Assembly (NCBI RefSeq): GCF_021278985.1 | Contig: NZ_CP082833.1 | Coordinates: 2,666,001 to 2,730,000, forward strand | Length of the DNA stretch: 64,000 nucleotides | Reading direction: 5' to 3' | Origin: Citrobacter rodentium NBRC 105723 = DSM 16636 | GTDB taxonomy: Bacteria > Pseudomonadota > Gammaproteobacteria > Enterobacterales > Enterobacteriaceae | Part shown: positions 54,544 through 64,000 of the stretch, one piece after another | Layout of the letters: the number at the start of each line of letters is the position of its first letter | Position numbering within the stretch: the stretch's first letter is position 1 | Made by a program: the position numbers and the translations under genes | Notes under the pieces: generated by a model | Told to the model about the DNA's origin: nothing | What the model saw: only the letters and a program-made list of their open reading frames with translations | Databases searched by the model: none

Positions 54544-56061
54544 ATGTGCGGTATTGTCGGTATCGCCGGTGTTATGCCGGTCAACCAGTCGATTTATGAT
54601 GCCTTAACGGTGCTTCAGCATCGTGGTCAGGATGCTGCTGGCATCATCACCATTGATGCGAACAACTGCTTCCGTTTGCGTAAAGCAAACGGCCTGGTGA
54701 GCGATGTATTTGAAGCCCGCCATATGCAGCGTATGCAGGGCAATATGGGTATCGGCCATGTGCGTTACCCAACGGCTGGCAGCTCCAGCGCCTCTGAAGC
54801 TCAACCTTTCTACGTCAACTCGCCGTACGGCATTACCCTTGCTCACAACGGCAACCTGACCAACGCCCATGAGCTGCGTAAAAAGCTGTTCGAAGAGAAG
54901 CGCCGCCATATCAATACCACCTCCGACTCTGAGATTCTGCTTAACATTTTCGCCAGCGAGCTGGATAACTTCCGCCACTATCCGCTGGAAGCCGATAACA
55001 TTTTTGCCGCCATTGCCGCCACTAACCGCCAGATCCGCGGCGCCTACGCCTGCGTGGCGATGATTATCGGCCACGGGATGATTGCTTTCCGCGACCCGAA
55101 CGGCATCCGTCCGCTGGTGCTGGGCAAGCGCGACATCGGTGATGGCCGTACCGAATATATGGTGGCGTCTGAAAGCGTGGCGCTGGATACGCTGGGCTTT
55201 GAATTCCTGCGCGACGTCGCGCCGGGCGAGGCGGTATACATCACCGAAAAAGGCCAGCTGTTTACCCGCCAGTGCGCGGAGAATCCGGTCAGCAACCCGT
55301 GCCTGTTCGAGTACGTTTACTTTGCCCGTCCGGACTCCTTCATTGACAAGATTTCCGTCTACAGCGCCCGCGTCAATATGGGGACGAAGCTTGGCGAGAA
55401 AATCGCCCGTGAATGGGAAGACCTGGACATCGACGTGGTGATCCCCATCCCGGAAACCTCCTGCGACATTGCGCTGGAAATTGCCCGTATTCTCGGTAAG
55501 CCGTACCGTCAGGGGTTTGTCAAAAACCGCTACGTGGGACGTACTTTCATCATGCCAGGTCAGCAGCTGCGCCGTAAGTCGGTGCGCCGCAAGCTGAACG
55601 CCAACCGCGCGGAGTTCCGCGATAAAAACGTCCTTCTGGTGGATGATTCCATCGTGCGCGGCACCACCTCGGAACAGATTATCGAGATGGCGCGCGAAGC
55701 CGGAGCGAAAAAGGTGTATCTGGCCTCCGCCGCGCCGGAAATTCGCTTCCCGAACGTTTACGGCATCGACATGCCCACCACCAACGAGCTGATCGCCCAC
55801 GGTCGTGAAGTGGACGAGATTCGCCAGATCATCGGCGCAGACGGCCTAATCTTCCAGGATCTGAACGATCTGATCGAAGCCGTACGCGCCGAGAACCCGG
55901 ATATTCAGCAGTTTGAATGCTCGGTATTTAACGGCGTGTACGTTACCAAAGACGTGGATCAGCAGTATCTTGATTTCCTCGACTCCCTGCGCAATGACGA
56001 TGCCAAAGCGGTGCAGCGTCAGAACGAAGTGGAAAACCTTGAGATGCATAACGAAGGTTAA
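54544..56061 (+). CDS. purF: Amidophosphoribosyltransferase PurF
   Basis: 505 residues. N-terminal nucleophile Cys2 ([19 protein letters not shown]) of the glutaminase domain, which directly follows the start so no propeptide is needed, and a C-terminal phosphoribosyltransferase with PRPP loop [20 protein letters not shown]. First committed step of purine synthesis. A strong ribosome site (GAGGAAAAAG) precedes the ATG. Confidence 0.98.
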   Translation: MCGIVGIAGVMPVNQSIYDALTVLQHRGQDAAGIITIDANNCFRLRKANGLVSDVFEARHMQRMQGNMGIGHVRYPTAGSSSASEAQPFYVNSPYGITLAHNGNLTNAHELRKKLFEEKRRHINTTSDSEILLNIFASELDNFRHYPLEADNIFAAIAATNRQIRGAYACVAMIIGHGMIAFRDPNGIRPLVLGKRDIGDGRTEYMVASESVALDTLGFEFLRDVAPGEAVYITEKGQLFTRQCAENPVSNPCLFEYVYFARPDSFIDKISVYSARVNMGTKLGEKIAREWEDLDIDVVIPIPETSCDIALEIARILGKPYRQGFVKNRYVGRTFIMPGQQLRRKSVRRKLNANRAEFRDKNVLLVDDSIVRGTTSEQIIEMAREAGAKKVYLASAAPEIRFPNVYGIDMPTTNELIAHGREVDEIRQIIGADGLIFQDLNDLIEAVRAENPDIQQFECSVFNGVYVTKDVDQQYLDFLDSLRNDDAKAVQRQNEVENLEMHNEG

Positions 56062-56068
56062 CCGGCAC

Positions 56069-56102
56069 CTTGCCGGAGGCGGAAGCGCCGTCCTCCGGCA
56101 AG
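56069..56102. terminator. Inverted repeat between convergent purF and the GH127 gene
   Basis: Perfect 11-bp arms CTTGCCGGAGG / CCTCCGGCAAG flank a 12-base GC-rich loop that can itself pair. Little T follows either side, so it may work as a transcript-stabilising hairpin or weak bidirectional terminator. Confidence 0.6.
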
Positions 56103-56106
56103 ATTA

Positions 56107-58068
56107 TCAAGCCTCGTCCACCCAGACTCGCATTTCGCCTTCCCCACGATTCGCCCAGCTGAACCACGGAATAAACGTCAGCGTCTGTTTTGTTACGCTC
56201 GTGGGCGGCGTATCGAAGCTGTACAGCGGCGCTTCTTCTTCGGGAGTGGCGACGCGTAGCCCTTCTGTCTGAATCAGCACTTTTCCCTGTAAGACGCCGC
56301 TTCCGGCAACCTCATGCAATGGGCTGTCAGAGGGCAACGAAAGGTTATGCAACTCGCTGCCGTTATCCGCCTCTTCCAGACAGTAAACCAGCGGTCCGCG
56401 CTGGAGCGCGACTTTCCCGGCGGTATGGCGCACCCGCGGACTGGCGTAGACGCGCTTAACGCGCATCGGCAACAGCAGGGTAATGACGTCGCCTTGTCGC
56501 CACTGGCGATGGAGATGCAGATAGCCTTTAATCGTCTCTCCCTGCGCCGTTTCGCCATTGACGCGTATCTGCGGCGAATCGCACCACTCGGGCAGACGCA
56601 GCGCCAGCGTATGGGTGACCGGATGCGGATGCGTCATGGCGATCTCTGCTTCTCCCGTCCACGGATAATTGCCGCGAATCGTCAGATGCAGTTCGCCGTC
56701 CGGGACGGTAAATTGCGCTTCGCTACCGGCGTAGAAGTTGATAAACAGCGCATCCGGGCGCGGAGTGAAGAGATAGTGGCCGATAGCCACCAGCGTGCGG
56801 GCGATATTCGGCGGACAGCAGGCGCAGCCAAACCAGCGCTGGCGAACCGGTTTGACATGGTCGTAAATATGGTTGTGCGCCATGCATTTCGGCTGCGTTT
56901 CCAGCGGATTGACATAAAAGAAATGCTTGCCGTCCAGCGCCATCCCGCCGAGCACCGTGTTATAGAAGGCGCGCTCCATCACATCGGCGTAGTGCGCGTC
57001 GCCTTCCATCTCCAGCATCCGGCGGGCGAACATCATCAGGCCGATGGCGGCGCAGCTTTCGCTATAGGCGGTATCGTTAGGTAAATCGTAGTCGCTGGTA
57101 AAGGCTTCTCCGATCGCCTGGGAGCCAATCCCGCCGGTGATGTACATCCGCCGCTGCACCATGTTATTCCAGATCCGCAGACAGGTCTGGCGCTTCTCTT
57201 CATCGTGCGTCATGCGGGCGACATGCGCCAGCCCGGTCAGCAGATAAACCGAGCGCACCGCGTGGCCGACCGCCTGATCCTGTTCGCTCAGCGGCTTGTG
57301 CGCATGGGTGTAGACTTTGTCTTTCACCATCCACGCATCGCCCCAGCCGCCCCAGTGCCAGCTTCCGCCGCGTTTTTCGAACTCAATATCGTAATAGTGC
57401 GGCTGCCTGCCGCGCTCGTCGAGAAAGAAACGGGCCAGCGCCAGATAGCGCGGCTCCTGCGTGACTTCGTACAGGCGCATCAGCGCCAGCTCAATTTCCG
57501 GATGGCCGGGATAGCCGCGTAGCTGTCCCTGCTCGGGGCCGAAAACGGCGTCGATATGGTCGGCAAACCGGCAGGCGATCTCCAGCAGGCGGCGCTTTCC
57601 GGTCGCCTGAAAAAAGGCTACCGCCGCTTCAAACAGATGACCGGCGCAGTACAGCTCATGGCATTCGGCGAGGTTGGTCCAGCGCTGGCCCGGCTCTTTT
57701 ACGCTATACCAGGTGTTGAGATAGCCGTCATCGCACTGTGCTTTTGCCAGCAGTTCAATCACCTCGTCGGCGGTTTGTTCAAGGGCGGCGTCCGGCTGCT
57801 GGCTTAAAGACCAGGCCACCGCCTCCAGCCATTTGGTCACATCGCTGTCCTGAAAAACCATGCCGTAAAATTCGCCCTTTTCCAGCCCTGCCGCAATGCG
57901 GTAGTTAGCCAGCGCGTGGCTGGGTTCCGCCTGCGGAATATTGTCGTTCAGCGCCTGCCACTGATAAGGGATCACCACATCGCGAATCAGCCACTGATAT
58001 TCCCCTAAAAAGGGGTCGGTAATCGTGATTCGTTTCAGGTCGGCTTCAATTACATCAGACTGCATCAT
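56107..58068 (-). CDS. Glycoside hydrolase family 127 (beta-L-arabinofuranosidase type)
   Basis: 653 residues that follow the GH127 pattern of Bifidobacterium HypBA1: acid/base Glu321 in GSQAIGEAF, zinc ligands Glu337 and Cys339 in [11 protein letters not shown], and Cys417-Cys418 in [13 protein letters not shown], where Cys417 is the nucleophile. N-terminal alpha/alpha barrel (to about 425), then beta-sandwich domains. No signal peptide, so it works in the cytoplasm on an imported oligosaccharide. Substrate most likely a beta-L-arabinofuranoside, by family. Coupled to the GPH transporter by a 14-base overlap; not part of the E. coli K-12 purF-ubiX interval. Confidence 0.9.
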   Translation of the reverse strand: MMQSDVIEADLKRITITDPFLGEYQWLIRDVVIPYQWQALNDNIPQAEPSHALANYRIAAGLEKGEFYGMVFQDSDVTKWLEAVAWSLSQQPDAALEQTADEVIELLAKAQCDDGYLNTWYSVKEPGQRWTNLAECHELYCAGHLFEAAVAFFQATGKRRLLEIACRFADHIDAVFGPEQGQLRGYPGHPEIELALMRLYEVTQEPRYLALARFFLDERGRQPHYYDIEFEKRGGSWHWGGWGDAWMVKDKVYTHAHKPLSEQDQAVGHAVRSVYLLTGLAHVARMTHDEEKRQTCLRIWNNMVQRRMYITGGIGSQAIGEAFTSDYDLPNDTAYSESCAAIGLMMFARRMLEMEGDAHYADVMERAFYNTVLGGMALDGKHFFYVNPLETQPKCMAHNHIYDHVKPVRQRWFGCACCPPNIARTLVAIGHYLFTPRPDALFINFYAGSEAQFTVPDGELHLTIRGNYPWTGEAEIAMTHPHPVTHTLALRLPEWCDSPQIRVNGETAQGETIKGYLHLHRQWRQGDVITLLLPMRVKRVYASPRVRHTAGKVALQRGPLVYCLEEADNGSELHNLSLPSDSPLHEVAGSGVLQGKVLIQTEGLRVATPEEEAPLYSFDTPPTSVTKQTLTFIPWFSWANRGEGEMRVWVDEA

Positions 58069-59479
58069 GTATCCCCCGGGTTAACTGTGAATGTCGTTGG
58101 TGAAGATCGTTCGCAATGCGCTGCATCATGGCGCCGCTGAGTCTGCACTTGAGCAGGCATAGCGCAAGAACAAGATGGAATGCCGCCGGCACCAGGCTTT
58201 GCAGGGCGGTAATGCCCTCAATCGAGGCGGCTGTCTGGTTTTCCAGCCCCGGCTGATAAGCGACCAGTATCAAAATCAGGCTGATTATGCCGCCGGAAGA
58301 GGCCCAGGAAAGCTTGATGAAAAAGAGGTTGAAGGCAAAATTCATCCCTGTGGAGCGCACGCCGTTTTTCCATTCGCCGTAATCATCGGCGAACGCCATA
58401 ATGGAAAAGTGCAGCGGGAGAGCAAATCCCAGCACGACGTTATTGATTAAAATACAGACCAGCCACAGCGTCTGATAACCGGGGCCGACGGGCAGGAAGT
58501 ACATCGCCAGGCCGAAAATCACCAGCGTGATATTGGTGTAGAAATATAACTTCACCATATCGATACGGCGGGAGAGTGGATTGACCACCATCGCTCCGAC
58601 TATGCCCGCGATGGTGACGATGCCAAAAAACAGCGACATATACCCGGCGCTACCCTGCAAAGCGTAGGTGATAAAATACATATAGCCGCCGCCGCGAATA
58701 CAGAGGATGTTGACCAGCAGGAAGGACATCACCAGCATCATCAGCAGCTGATCGTTTTTACGTAACCCTTGCAGGTGTTCGCGCAGGGTGAACTGACCGG
58801 CCAGCGATAGCGGCACGCGCTCTTTTACCCAGAAAAAGCACAGCAGGAATAACACCATGCCAATGGTGCACAGCACGGCTACGCCGTATTGATAGCCTTT
58901 CGCCAGGTTGCCCTGGCCGAACAGATCCACCATCCACGGCAAACCGACCGACACCAGAAAGCCGGCGATACCGCTGAGCACAAACCGCCAGGACTGGCAG
59001 GACATCACCTGATCGTGGCAGCTGGTAATGGCGTTAATCAGCGCGCAGTAGGGAACGTTGTTGGCGGTATAACCCACGGAGAGCAGGAAGTAGGTGGCGA
59101 AAGCCCAGGCGATTTTCATATTCGGACTGATATCCGGGACGGTGAATGTCAGAATGCCAATAATCCCGAGCGGCACGGCAGTCCATAGCAGCCACGGACG
59201 AAAGCGCCCCCAGCGGCTACGGGTTCGGTCGGCTACAATGCCCATTATCGGATCGGAAATAGCGTCGAAAATCCTGAGAATAAAAAACATCGCGCCGACA
59301 ATGGCCGGGCTCAGGCCAAATACGTCGGTGTAGAAAAAAAGCAAAAAGCCGCTGATTAAATCAGAGATGCAGTGCCCTCCGGCATCTCCTAATCCATAGC
59401 CAATTTTTTCACGTGTGGAGAGTCTCTCCTCCGAATCCACGCTCTGCACTTCACCATCCAGACTGTCGGCAGTCGCCAT
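58055..59479 (-). CDS. GPH-family sugar:cation symporter
   Basis: 474 residues with 12 membrane segments and the glycoside-pentoside-hexuronide (MelB/YicJ) signature: [20 protein letters not shown] at the N-terminus, [21 protein letters not shown] after helix 2 (shown as [18 protein letters not shown]) and [13 protein letters not shown]. It probably takes up the di- or oligosaccharide cleaved by the GH127 enzyme, with Na+ or H+. GGGAGAG ribosome site. First gene of the pair and divergent from the LacI regulator. Confidence 0.93.
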   Translation of the reverse strand: MATADSLDGEVQSVDSEERLSTREKIGYGLGDAGGHCISDLISGFLLFFYTDVFGLSPAIVGAMFFILRIFDAISDPIMGIVADRTRSRWGRFRPWLLWTAVPLGIIGILTFTVPDISPNMKIAWAFATYFLLSVGYTANNVPYCALINAITSCHDQVMSCQSWRFVLSGIAGFLVSVGLPWMVDLFGQGNLAKGYQYGVAVLCTIGMVLFLLCFFWVKERVPLSLAGQFTLREHLQGLRKNDQLLMMLVMSFLLVNILCIRGGGYMYFITYALQGSAGYMSLFFGIVTIAGIVGAMVVNPLSRRIDMVKLYFYTNITLVIFGLAMYFLPVGPGYQTLWLVCILINNVVLGFALPLHFSIMAFADDYGEWKNGVRSTGMNFAFNLFFIKLSWASSGGIISLILILVAYQPGLENQTAASIEGITALQSLVPAAFHLVLALCLLKCRLSGAMMQRIANDLHQRHSQLTRGIHDAV

Positions 59480-59858
59480 AACTTCTCTCCCTATGCGTTA
59501 GCAGGTTGCGATTGTTTAGCAAGCCATTACGTCTTATCTCTGACTTTTTCGTAAAAATGGGGCGCTGCTGAGCATAGATCTGGCACGATATTCAGGTATA
59601 TCGCCAGGTGTGGTCATTGTGAAACTGATCGATATTTTTACTAAAAATAAAATTTAAAATCCGATCTTAATCACGAAAAATCGGCATATTCAGGAAATAA
59701 ATGTATTGTTTCGTTATTATTACGAGAAATGTTTACGAAAAAAGATCTGCCGCCGTCACAGCGCCGGGTGTCCGCCTTCCTCGGGAGAGCGGAATTCGTA
59801 TATGCTGGAGTTAAGCGGCTGCCTGCTGCGCCACAGCTAAAGGTATAAAACGAACGGA
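59480..59858. promoter_or_regulatory. Divergent control region of the GH127/GPH operon and its LacI regulator
   Basis: 379 AT-rich bases with no gene. An 11-mer TTTTTCGTAAA at 59545-59555 recurs as its exact reverse complement TTTACGAAAAA at 59732-59742, and TTTCGTTATTATTACGAGAAA at 59709-59729 is a further palindrome-like stretch. These are candidate operator halves for the LacI protein, one close to each gene. Inference from symmetry only. Confidence 0.5.
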
Positions 59859-60860
59859 ATGGTAAAAAAGATCCGAATTAAAGATATTGCGTCGGCATCC
59901 GGCGTTTCCCTTGCCGCCGTCTCCCGGGCGTTAAAAGGGCAACCGGGTCTGAGCGAGGAGACCCGACAGCGAATCCTGGCGATTGCGCAGGCGCAGGGCT
60001 ATGACTTTAGCCGCTTACGCAACGGAAAGATTAAGCGCCTGCTGTTCCTGCTTCATCGTCAGCACAATATCGCCACCGCCTTACCGTTCTATTCGGCGGT
60101 GATGCTCGGAGTGGCCGATGCCTGCCGGGAAAACGACGTGGCGATGAGTTTTCAACCCGTCGGCGCCGATGAGGCGGTCTCTGAACTGATTAATCTGCAC
60201 CAGCCTGATGCGCTGATCTGCGCCGGATATATGGAGCCTGAAGTACTGGATGAGCTGCGCAAAACCGCTCTGCCGGTGGTGCTGGTCGATCTCTGGGCGG
60301 CAGATTTTCCCTGCGTCAATCCGGATAACTATCACGGCGGCTTTATTGCCACACGTCATCTGATCCAGCAGGGCAGAAGGCGGATCGCGTTTCTCGGGCA
60401 ATCGCAGCATCACTACAGCATTCGTCAGCGCGTGGAGGGCTACCAGCAGGCGCTGCTGGAAGCCGGACTTTCACTGCCTGACGGGTATCGGGTAGAGATG
60501 CCGCCGGTCAAAGACATTGAGCAGGCGCTGACTGAAGGTATGAACCGCCTGCTGGCGTTACCGCAGCCGCCGGATGCGATTTTCGCTTATAACGATGTGG
60601 CGGCGCTGGTGGCGATGCGCGTCTGCGCGCGTGAAGGCATCACCATCCCGCAGGAGATGGCGATTGTCGGATTTGATGATATTGACGCGGCAGCCTGGAC
60701 CCATCCGCCGCTTACCACCATCGCGGTAAACAAGCGTGAACTGGGGCGCGATGCGTTTTGTCTGCTCCAGCGCGACGAAGGGGAGCGGAACCTGCTGATG
60801 CCGGTACGGCTGATCGTCCGTGAAAGCTCATTGTCGCCGGCATTGCAACGGCAACCATAA
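59859..60860 (+). CDS. LacI-family transcriptional regulator of the GH127/GPH module
   Basis: 333 residues: N-terminal LacI HTH with hinge helix (IRIKDIASASGVSLAAVSRA, LKGQPGLSEETRQRIL) and a periplasmic-binding-type sugar-sensing core (LFLLHRQHNIATALPFYSAV, PPDAIFAYNDVAALVAMRVC, MAIVGFDDIDAAAW). Divergent from the transporter with a 379-base gap; likely represses the operon in the absence of its sugar. It ends 42 bases before ubiX, which could receive readthrough. Confidence 0.93.
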   Translation: MVKKIRIKDIASASGVSLAAVSRALKGQPGLSEETRQRILAIAQAQGYDFSRLRNGKIKRLLFLLHRQHNIATALPFYSAVMLGVADACRENDVAMSFQPVGADEAVSELINLHQPDALICAGYMEPEVLDELRKTALPVVLVDLWAADFPCVNPDNYHGGFIATRHLIQQGRRRIAFLGQSQHHYSIRQRVEGYQQALLEAGLSLPDGYRVEMPPVKDIEQALTEGMNRLLALPQPPDAIFAYNDVAALVAMRVCAREGITIPQEMAIVGFDDIDAAAWTHPPLTTIAVNKRELGRDAFCLLQRDEGERNLLMPVRLIVRESSLSPALQRQP

Positions 60861-60902
60861 TCCGGCAAAGTCTGCAGCATCAGGCAGACAGGGCAATACA
60901 CC

Positions 60903-61472
60903 ATGAAACGACTCATTGTAGGGATCAGCGGCGCCAGCGGCGCTATTTACGGCGTGCGCTTATTACAGGTTTTGCGCGATGTGCCGGAGGTCGAAACGCA
61001 CCTGATTATAAGCCAGGCCGCCCGCCAGACACTGTCGCTGGAAACCGATCTGCCCCTGCGTGACGTGCAGGCGCTGGCAAACGTTACCCATGACGCGCGG
61101 GATATTGCCGCCAGCGTTTCTTCTGGCTCTTTCCAGACTGCCGGCATGGTGATCCTGCCCTGTTCGATCAAAACCCTGTCCGGCATTGTGCACAGCTACA
61201 GCGACGGGCTGCTGACCCGCGCCGCCGACGTGGTATTGAAAGAGCGCCGTCCGCTGGTGCTCTGCGTGCGGGAAACGCCGCTGCACCTGGGGCATCTGCG
61301 GCTGATGACCCAGGCGGCGGAAATTGGCGCGGTAATTATGCCGCCGGTTCCGGCGTTTTATCATCGGCCGCAAACGCTGGATGATGTGATAAATCAGACG
61401 GTTAACCGCGTACTCGACCAGTTCGACATCGCGCTGCCGCACGATCTCTTTACCCGCTGGCAGGGCGCATAA
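60903..61472 (+). CDS. ubiX: Flavin prenyltransferase UbiX
   Basis: 189 residues, as E. coli UbiX. Start KRLIVGISGASGAIYGVRLL (flavoprotein Rossmann loop), then SSGSFQTAGMVILPCSIKTL and the RETPLHLGHLRLM segment. It makes prenylated FMN, the cofactor for UbiD decarboxylase in ubiquinone synthesis. Downstream terminator at 61494. Confidence 0.97.
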   Translation: MKRLIVGISGASGAIYGVRLLQVLRDVPEVETHLIISQAARQTLSLETDLPLRDVQALANVTHDARDIAASVSSGSFQTAGMVILPCSIKTLSGIVHSYSDGLLTRAADVVLKERRPLVLCVRETPLHLGHLRLMTQAAEIGAVIMPPVPAFYHRPQTLDDVINQTVNRVLDQFDIALPHDLFTRWQGA

Positions 61473-61493
61473 ATTTGCCTTTGCCACCGCCCG

Positions 61494-61516
61494 TTGCCCT
61501 GTTTCGGGGCAATTTT
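61494..61516 (+). terminator. Rho-independent terminator after ubiX
   Basis: TTGCCC stem, 7-base loop, GGGCAA stem, then TTTT, 22 bases past the stop. Confidence 0.75.
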
Positions 61517-61666
61517 GCAACCGCGATCATATCCTCAACATTTAATTCGTTAAAATCCGCCGAAACGCTGCGGTTCATCCGTCAGACCTGCTATCTTCAA
61601 CATCAGGATAATATTGCAACGTTTTATTAACATATTTAACGTCAAAAATCCTCCCCGGCGCGAATA

Positions 61667-61683
61667 TGGCATAAGACCTGCAT
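61667..61683 (+). promoter_or_regulatory. Sigma-54 promoter of argT
   Basis: TGGCATAAGACCTGCAT has GG and GC spaced by 10 bases, the -24/-12 pattern, 63 bases before the argT ATG. argT is the known nitrogen-regulated gene (argTr) of Salmonella. Confidence 0.8.
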
Positions 61684-61745
61684 GAAAAAGCCTGCAAAAC
61701 ACACAACGCAAAACATAATAAAGCCATTCCACTTGAGGGTTATGT

Positions 61746-62528
61746 ATGAAGAAGTCAGTTCTCGCTCTGTCATTGCTGATTGGACTTTCTGCCAGCGTCT
61801 CCGGCTATGCCGCGCTGCCGGAGACGGTGCGTATTGGTACCGACACCACCTACGCGCCGTTTTCTTCAAAAGATGCCAAAGGCGACTTCGTCGGCTTTGA
61901 TATCGACCTGGGCAATGAGATGTGTAAGCGTATGCAGGTGAAATGTACCTGGGTTGCCAGCGATTTTGACGCGCTGATCCCATCGCTTAAGGCGAAGAAA
62001 ATCGATGCCATTATCTCTTCGCTCTCCATTACCGATAAGCGCCAGCAGGAGATTGCCTTCTCTGACAAGCTCTACGCGGCGGACTCCCGTCTGATTGCCG
62101 CCAAAGGCTCGCCGATTCAGCCGACCCTCGATGCGCTGAAAGGCAAGCACGTGGGCGTTTTACAGGGCTCCACCCAGGAAGCCTACGCCAACGATAACTG
62201 GCGCAGCAAAGGCGTGGACGTGGTGGCGTACGCCAACCAGGACCTGATCTATTCCGATCTGACGGCCGGGCGTCTTGACGCGGCTTTGCAGGATGAAGTG
62301 GCCGCCAGCGAGGGCTTCCTCAAACAGCCAGCCGGTAAAGATTACGCATTTGCCGGCCCTTCCGTGAAAGACAAAAAATACTTTGGCGACGGTACCGGCG
62401 TCGGTCTGCGTAAAGACGATGGCGAACTGAAAGCCGCCTTTGATAAAGCGCTGGCCGATCTGCGTCAGGATGGCACCTATGACAAGATGGCGAAAAAATA
62501 TTTTGACTTTAACGTCTACGGCGACTGA
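61746..62528 (+). CDS. argT: Lysine/arginine/ornithine-binding periplasmic protein ArgT
   Basis: 260 residues with signal peptide ([18 protein letters not shown]) and mature start ALPETVRIG. Periplasmic binding-protein motifs [34 protein letters not shown] with the conserved Cys pair, and [16 protein letters not shown]. It delivers basic amino acids to HisQMP. Close paralogue of hisJ downstream, with which it shares about 70% of residues by eye. Expressed from a sigma-54 promoter under nitrogen limitation. Confidence 0.98.
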   Translation: MKKSVLALSLLIGLSASVSGYAALPETVRIGTDTTYAPFSSKDAKGDFVGFDIDLGNEMCKRMQVKCTWVASDFDALIPSLKAKKIDAIISSLSITDKRQQEIAFSDKLYAADSRLIAAKGSPIQPTLDALKGKHVGVLQGSTQEAYANDNWRSKGVDVVAYANQDLIYSDLTAGRLDAALQDEVAASEGFLKQPAGKDYAFAGPSVKDKKYFGDGTGVGLRKDDGELKAAFDKALADLRQDGTYDKMAKKYFDFNVYGD

Positions 62529-62590
62529 CTACTGACGCAGGGATCTGTTTGCGCCATCCGGGCTAACCATTACGGTGCAAAATGGATGGG

Positions 62591-62609
62591 TTGCACTATT
62601 ATGGTGCAA
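62591..62609 (+). promoter_or_regulatory. NtrC-binding palindrome upstream of hisJ
   Basis: TTGCACTATTATGGTGCAA is an inverted repeat matching the NtrC consensus TGCACYNNNNTGGTGCA exactly. A second half-site CGGTGCAA lies 11 bases upstream at 62573-62580. It sits about 100 bases upstream of the sigma-54-like element at 62710, the usual enhancer distance. Confidence 0.8.
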
Positions 62610-62709
62610 ATGCAACGGCCGGAAAGTGGAAAAGTGCATAGTTAAGCGATTTTCATGCAAAATAACCCGGGCGACAGGGCAGAATTCTTTGCCTTGTCGA
62701 CCCGATTAA

Positions 62710-62726
62710 TGGCACGATAACGGCAC
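62710..62726 (+). promoter_or_regulatory. Sigma-54-like promoter of hisJ
   Basis: TGGCACGATAACGGCAC keeps GG-N10-GC and the full TGGCAC -24 element; the -12 element is CGGC rather than TTGC. It lies 48-64 bases before the hisJ ATG. Weaker than the argT element but in register with the NtrC site. Confidence 0.6.
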
Positions 62727-62773
62727 CTGGTCCTGTAAAGATCCCCTATAAAGACAGTCTGTTGAGGATAGTT

Positions 62774-63556
62774 ATGAAAAAACTGGTGTTATCTCTTTCT
62801 CTGGTTCTGGCATTTTCCAGCGCTACCGCAGCTTTTGCCGCTATTCCGCAAAAACTTCGCATCGGTACCGATCCAACCTATGCGCCTTTTGAATCGAAAA
62901 ATGCGCAGGGTGAACTGGTTGGTTTTGATATCGATCTGGCGAAAGAGCTGTGTAAGCGCATTAATACGCAATGTACCTTTATCGAGAACCCGCTGGATGC
63001 GCTGATCCCTTCGTTAAAAGCGAAGAAAATCGACGCCATCATGTCTTCGCTTTCCATCACCGAAAAGCGCCAGCAGGAAATCGCCTTCACCGACAAACTT
63101 TATGCAGCCGACTCACGTCTGGTGGTAACGAAAGATTCCGACATTCAGCCGACCGTTGAGTCGCTGAAAGGCAAGCGCGTCGGCGTACTGCAGGGCACGA
63201 CGCAGGAGACGTTTGGTAACGAACACTGGGCGCCGAAAGGCATTGAGATCGTCTCTTACCAGGGCCAGGACAATATTTACTCCGACCTGACTGCCGGTCG
63301 CATCGATGCGGCATTCCAGGATGAAGTTGCGGCAAGCGAAGGCTTCCTTAAGCAGCCCGTTGGTAAAGATTACAAATTCGGCGGCCCGTCGGTAAAAGAC
63401 GAGAAACTGTTCGGCGTCGGGACCGGTATGGGCCTGCGTAAAGAAGACAACGAACTGCGTGAAGCCCTGAACAAAGCGTTTGCTGAAATGCGCGCTGACG
63501 GGACTTACGAGAAGCTGGCGAAAAAGTATTTTGATTTTGATGTTTACGGCGGTTAA
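62774..63556 (+). CDS. hisJ: Histidine-binding periplasmic protein HisJ
   Basis: ATG 62774 gives 260 residues with signal peptide ([19 protein letters not shown]) and mature AIPQKLRIG. Shares ArgT motifs: [18 protein letters not shown], Cys pair in [14 protein letters not shown] and [17 protein letters not shown]. It binds histidine and passes it to HisQMP. An ATG 12 bases upstream is a worse start. REP array and hisQ follow. Confidence 0.98.
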   Translation: MKKLVLSLSLVLAFSSATAAFAAIPQKLRIGTDPTYAPFESKNAQGELVGFDIDLAKELCKRINTQCTFIENPLDALIPSLKAKKIDAIMSSLSITEKRQQEIAFTDKLYAADSRLVVTKDSDIQPTVESLKGKRVGVLQGTTQETFGNEHWAPKGIEIVSYQGQDNIYSDLTAGRIDAAFQDEVAASEGFLKQPVGKDYKFGGPSVKDEKLFGVGTGMGLRKEDNELREALNKAFAEMRADGTYEKLAKKYFDFDVYGG

Positions 63557-63598
63557 TAACCGCAGGTGCAGATAAAGCCCGCGTTATAACTGACCCGA

Positions 63599-63923
63599 TG
63601 CCGGATGGCTGCTTCGCCTTATCCGGCCTACGAGTAGCATGTCCGCAGGCCTGATAAGCGCAGCGCCATCAGGCAGAACGTTGCCGGTGGCGGCTTCGCC
63701 TTATCCGGCTTACGGGTAGCATGTCCGTAGGCCTGATAAGCACAGCGCCATCAGGCAGAACGTTGCCGAATGGCGGCTTCGCCTTATCCGGCTTACGGGT
63801 AGCATGTCCGTAGGCCTGATAAGCGCAGCGCCATCAGGCAGAACGTTGCCGGTGGCGGCTTTGCCTTATCCGGCTTACGGGTAGCATTTCCCCAGGCCTG
63901 ATAAGCGCAGCGCCATCAGGCAT
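63599..63923. repeat. BIME array (four tandem REP pairs) between hisJ and hisQ
   Basis: Four units of 82-83 bases begin at 63600, 63683, 63765 and 63848, each with GCCGG...CGGCTTCGCCTTATCCGG and the facing GCCTGATAAGCGCAGCGCCA half. The hisJ-hisQ REP is classical; here it is expanded to four copies. It probably protects hisJ mRNA from 3' exonucleases, giving more HisJ than HisQMP. Confidence 0.95.
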
Positions 63924-63984
63924 TCAGCGGGTTGGTCAGGTTCAAAAGAGGCTCTTACTCACCACTCACGACAGGACAGGCAGC

Positions 63985-64000
63985 ATGTTGTACGGCTTTT
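63985..64000 (+). CDS. hisQ: Histidine ABC transporter permease HisQ (first five codons)
   Basis: ATGTTGTACGGCTTTT encodes MLYGF, the start of HisQ, in the expected place after hisJ and its REP array. The gene runs off the window. A GACAGGACAGGCAGC stretch lies just upstream, without a perfect ribosome site. Confidence 0.8.

Noticed and set aside
56069..56102. Full rho-independent terminator after purF
   Set aside because: Strong stem but no T-run on either side; kept only as a low-confidence inverted repeat.
63599..63923. CRISPR-like array after hisJ
   Set aside because: Units are REP palindromes in tandem with no unique spacers; a BIME.

Overview
The window reads as chromosome of an enteric gammaproteobacterium of the Escherichia/Salmonella/Citrobacter group. 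The right-hand 37 kb carries the conserved order argW - yfdC - mlaA - fadL - yfcZ - fadIJ - sixA - smrB - prmB - aroC - mepA - yfcA - epmC - yfcL - mnmC - fabB - yfcJ - flk - pdxB - usg - truA - dedA - accD - folC - dedD - cvpA - purF - ubiX - argT - hisJ - hisQ, with REP/BIME and ERIC repeats between genes. Protein lengths match the Escherichia coli and Salmonella orthologues almost residue for residue. A species call is not safe from sequence alone. Citrobacter or an early-branching Salmonella such as S. bongori would fit, partly because the closest published parallel to the T6SS tssM feature here is in Citrobacter rodentium.

Layout. 1-1.0 kb: the end of a chaperone-usher fimbrial operon (usher C-terminus and a minor subunit). 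1.06-16.4 kb: a one-strand type VI secretion operon, tssB-tssC-hcp-tssJ-tssK-tssL-tssM-(unknown)-vgrG-PAAR-tagK-like-tagJ-tssE. tssM is split by a frameshift exactly at a run of 11 A. VgrG ends in 17 tetrapeptide TPTE repeats. No tssA, tssF, tssG or tssH/clpV is visible, so this cluster is incomplete within the window. 16.6-19.5 kb: a large autotransporter. 20.0-22.8 kb: a three-gene minus-strand operon (unknown / tautomerase-like / metallo-beta-lactamase fold) divergent from a LysR regulator. 22.8-27.2 kb: a decayed accessory stretch with a lipoprotein, a CbrC-family fragment, a MarR-GNAT fusion, a DUF4160/DUF2442 pair, three copies of a small structured repeat, a multiply frameshifted pseudogene and the N-terminus of a P4-type integrase next to tRNA-Arg(CCU). 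This is the usual signature of an island end at argW.

27.3-64 kb is core genome. Long-chain fatty acid uptake and anaerobic beta-oxidation genes (fadL, fadIJ) and fabB all carry recognisable FadR boxes, and fabB also has a FabR palindrome. cvpA-purF has a PurR box. argT and hisJ have sigma-54-type promoter elements, and hisJ has an NtrC palindrome about 100 bp upstream. The one obvious insertion in the core is a sugar module between purF and ubiX: a GH127 glycoside hydrolase, a GPH-family symporter and a divergent LacI regulator, probably for uptake and cleavage of an arabinofuranoside-type sugar.

The most striking items are the A11 slippery tract in tssM, the truncated T6SS gene set, the TPTE minisatellite in vgrG and the array of three hairpins between tssC and hcp.
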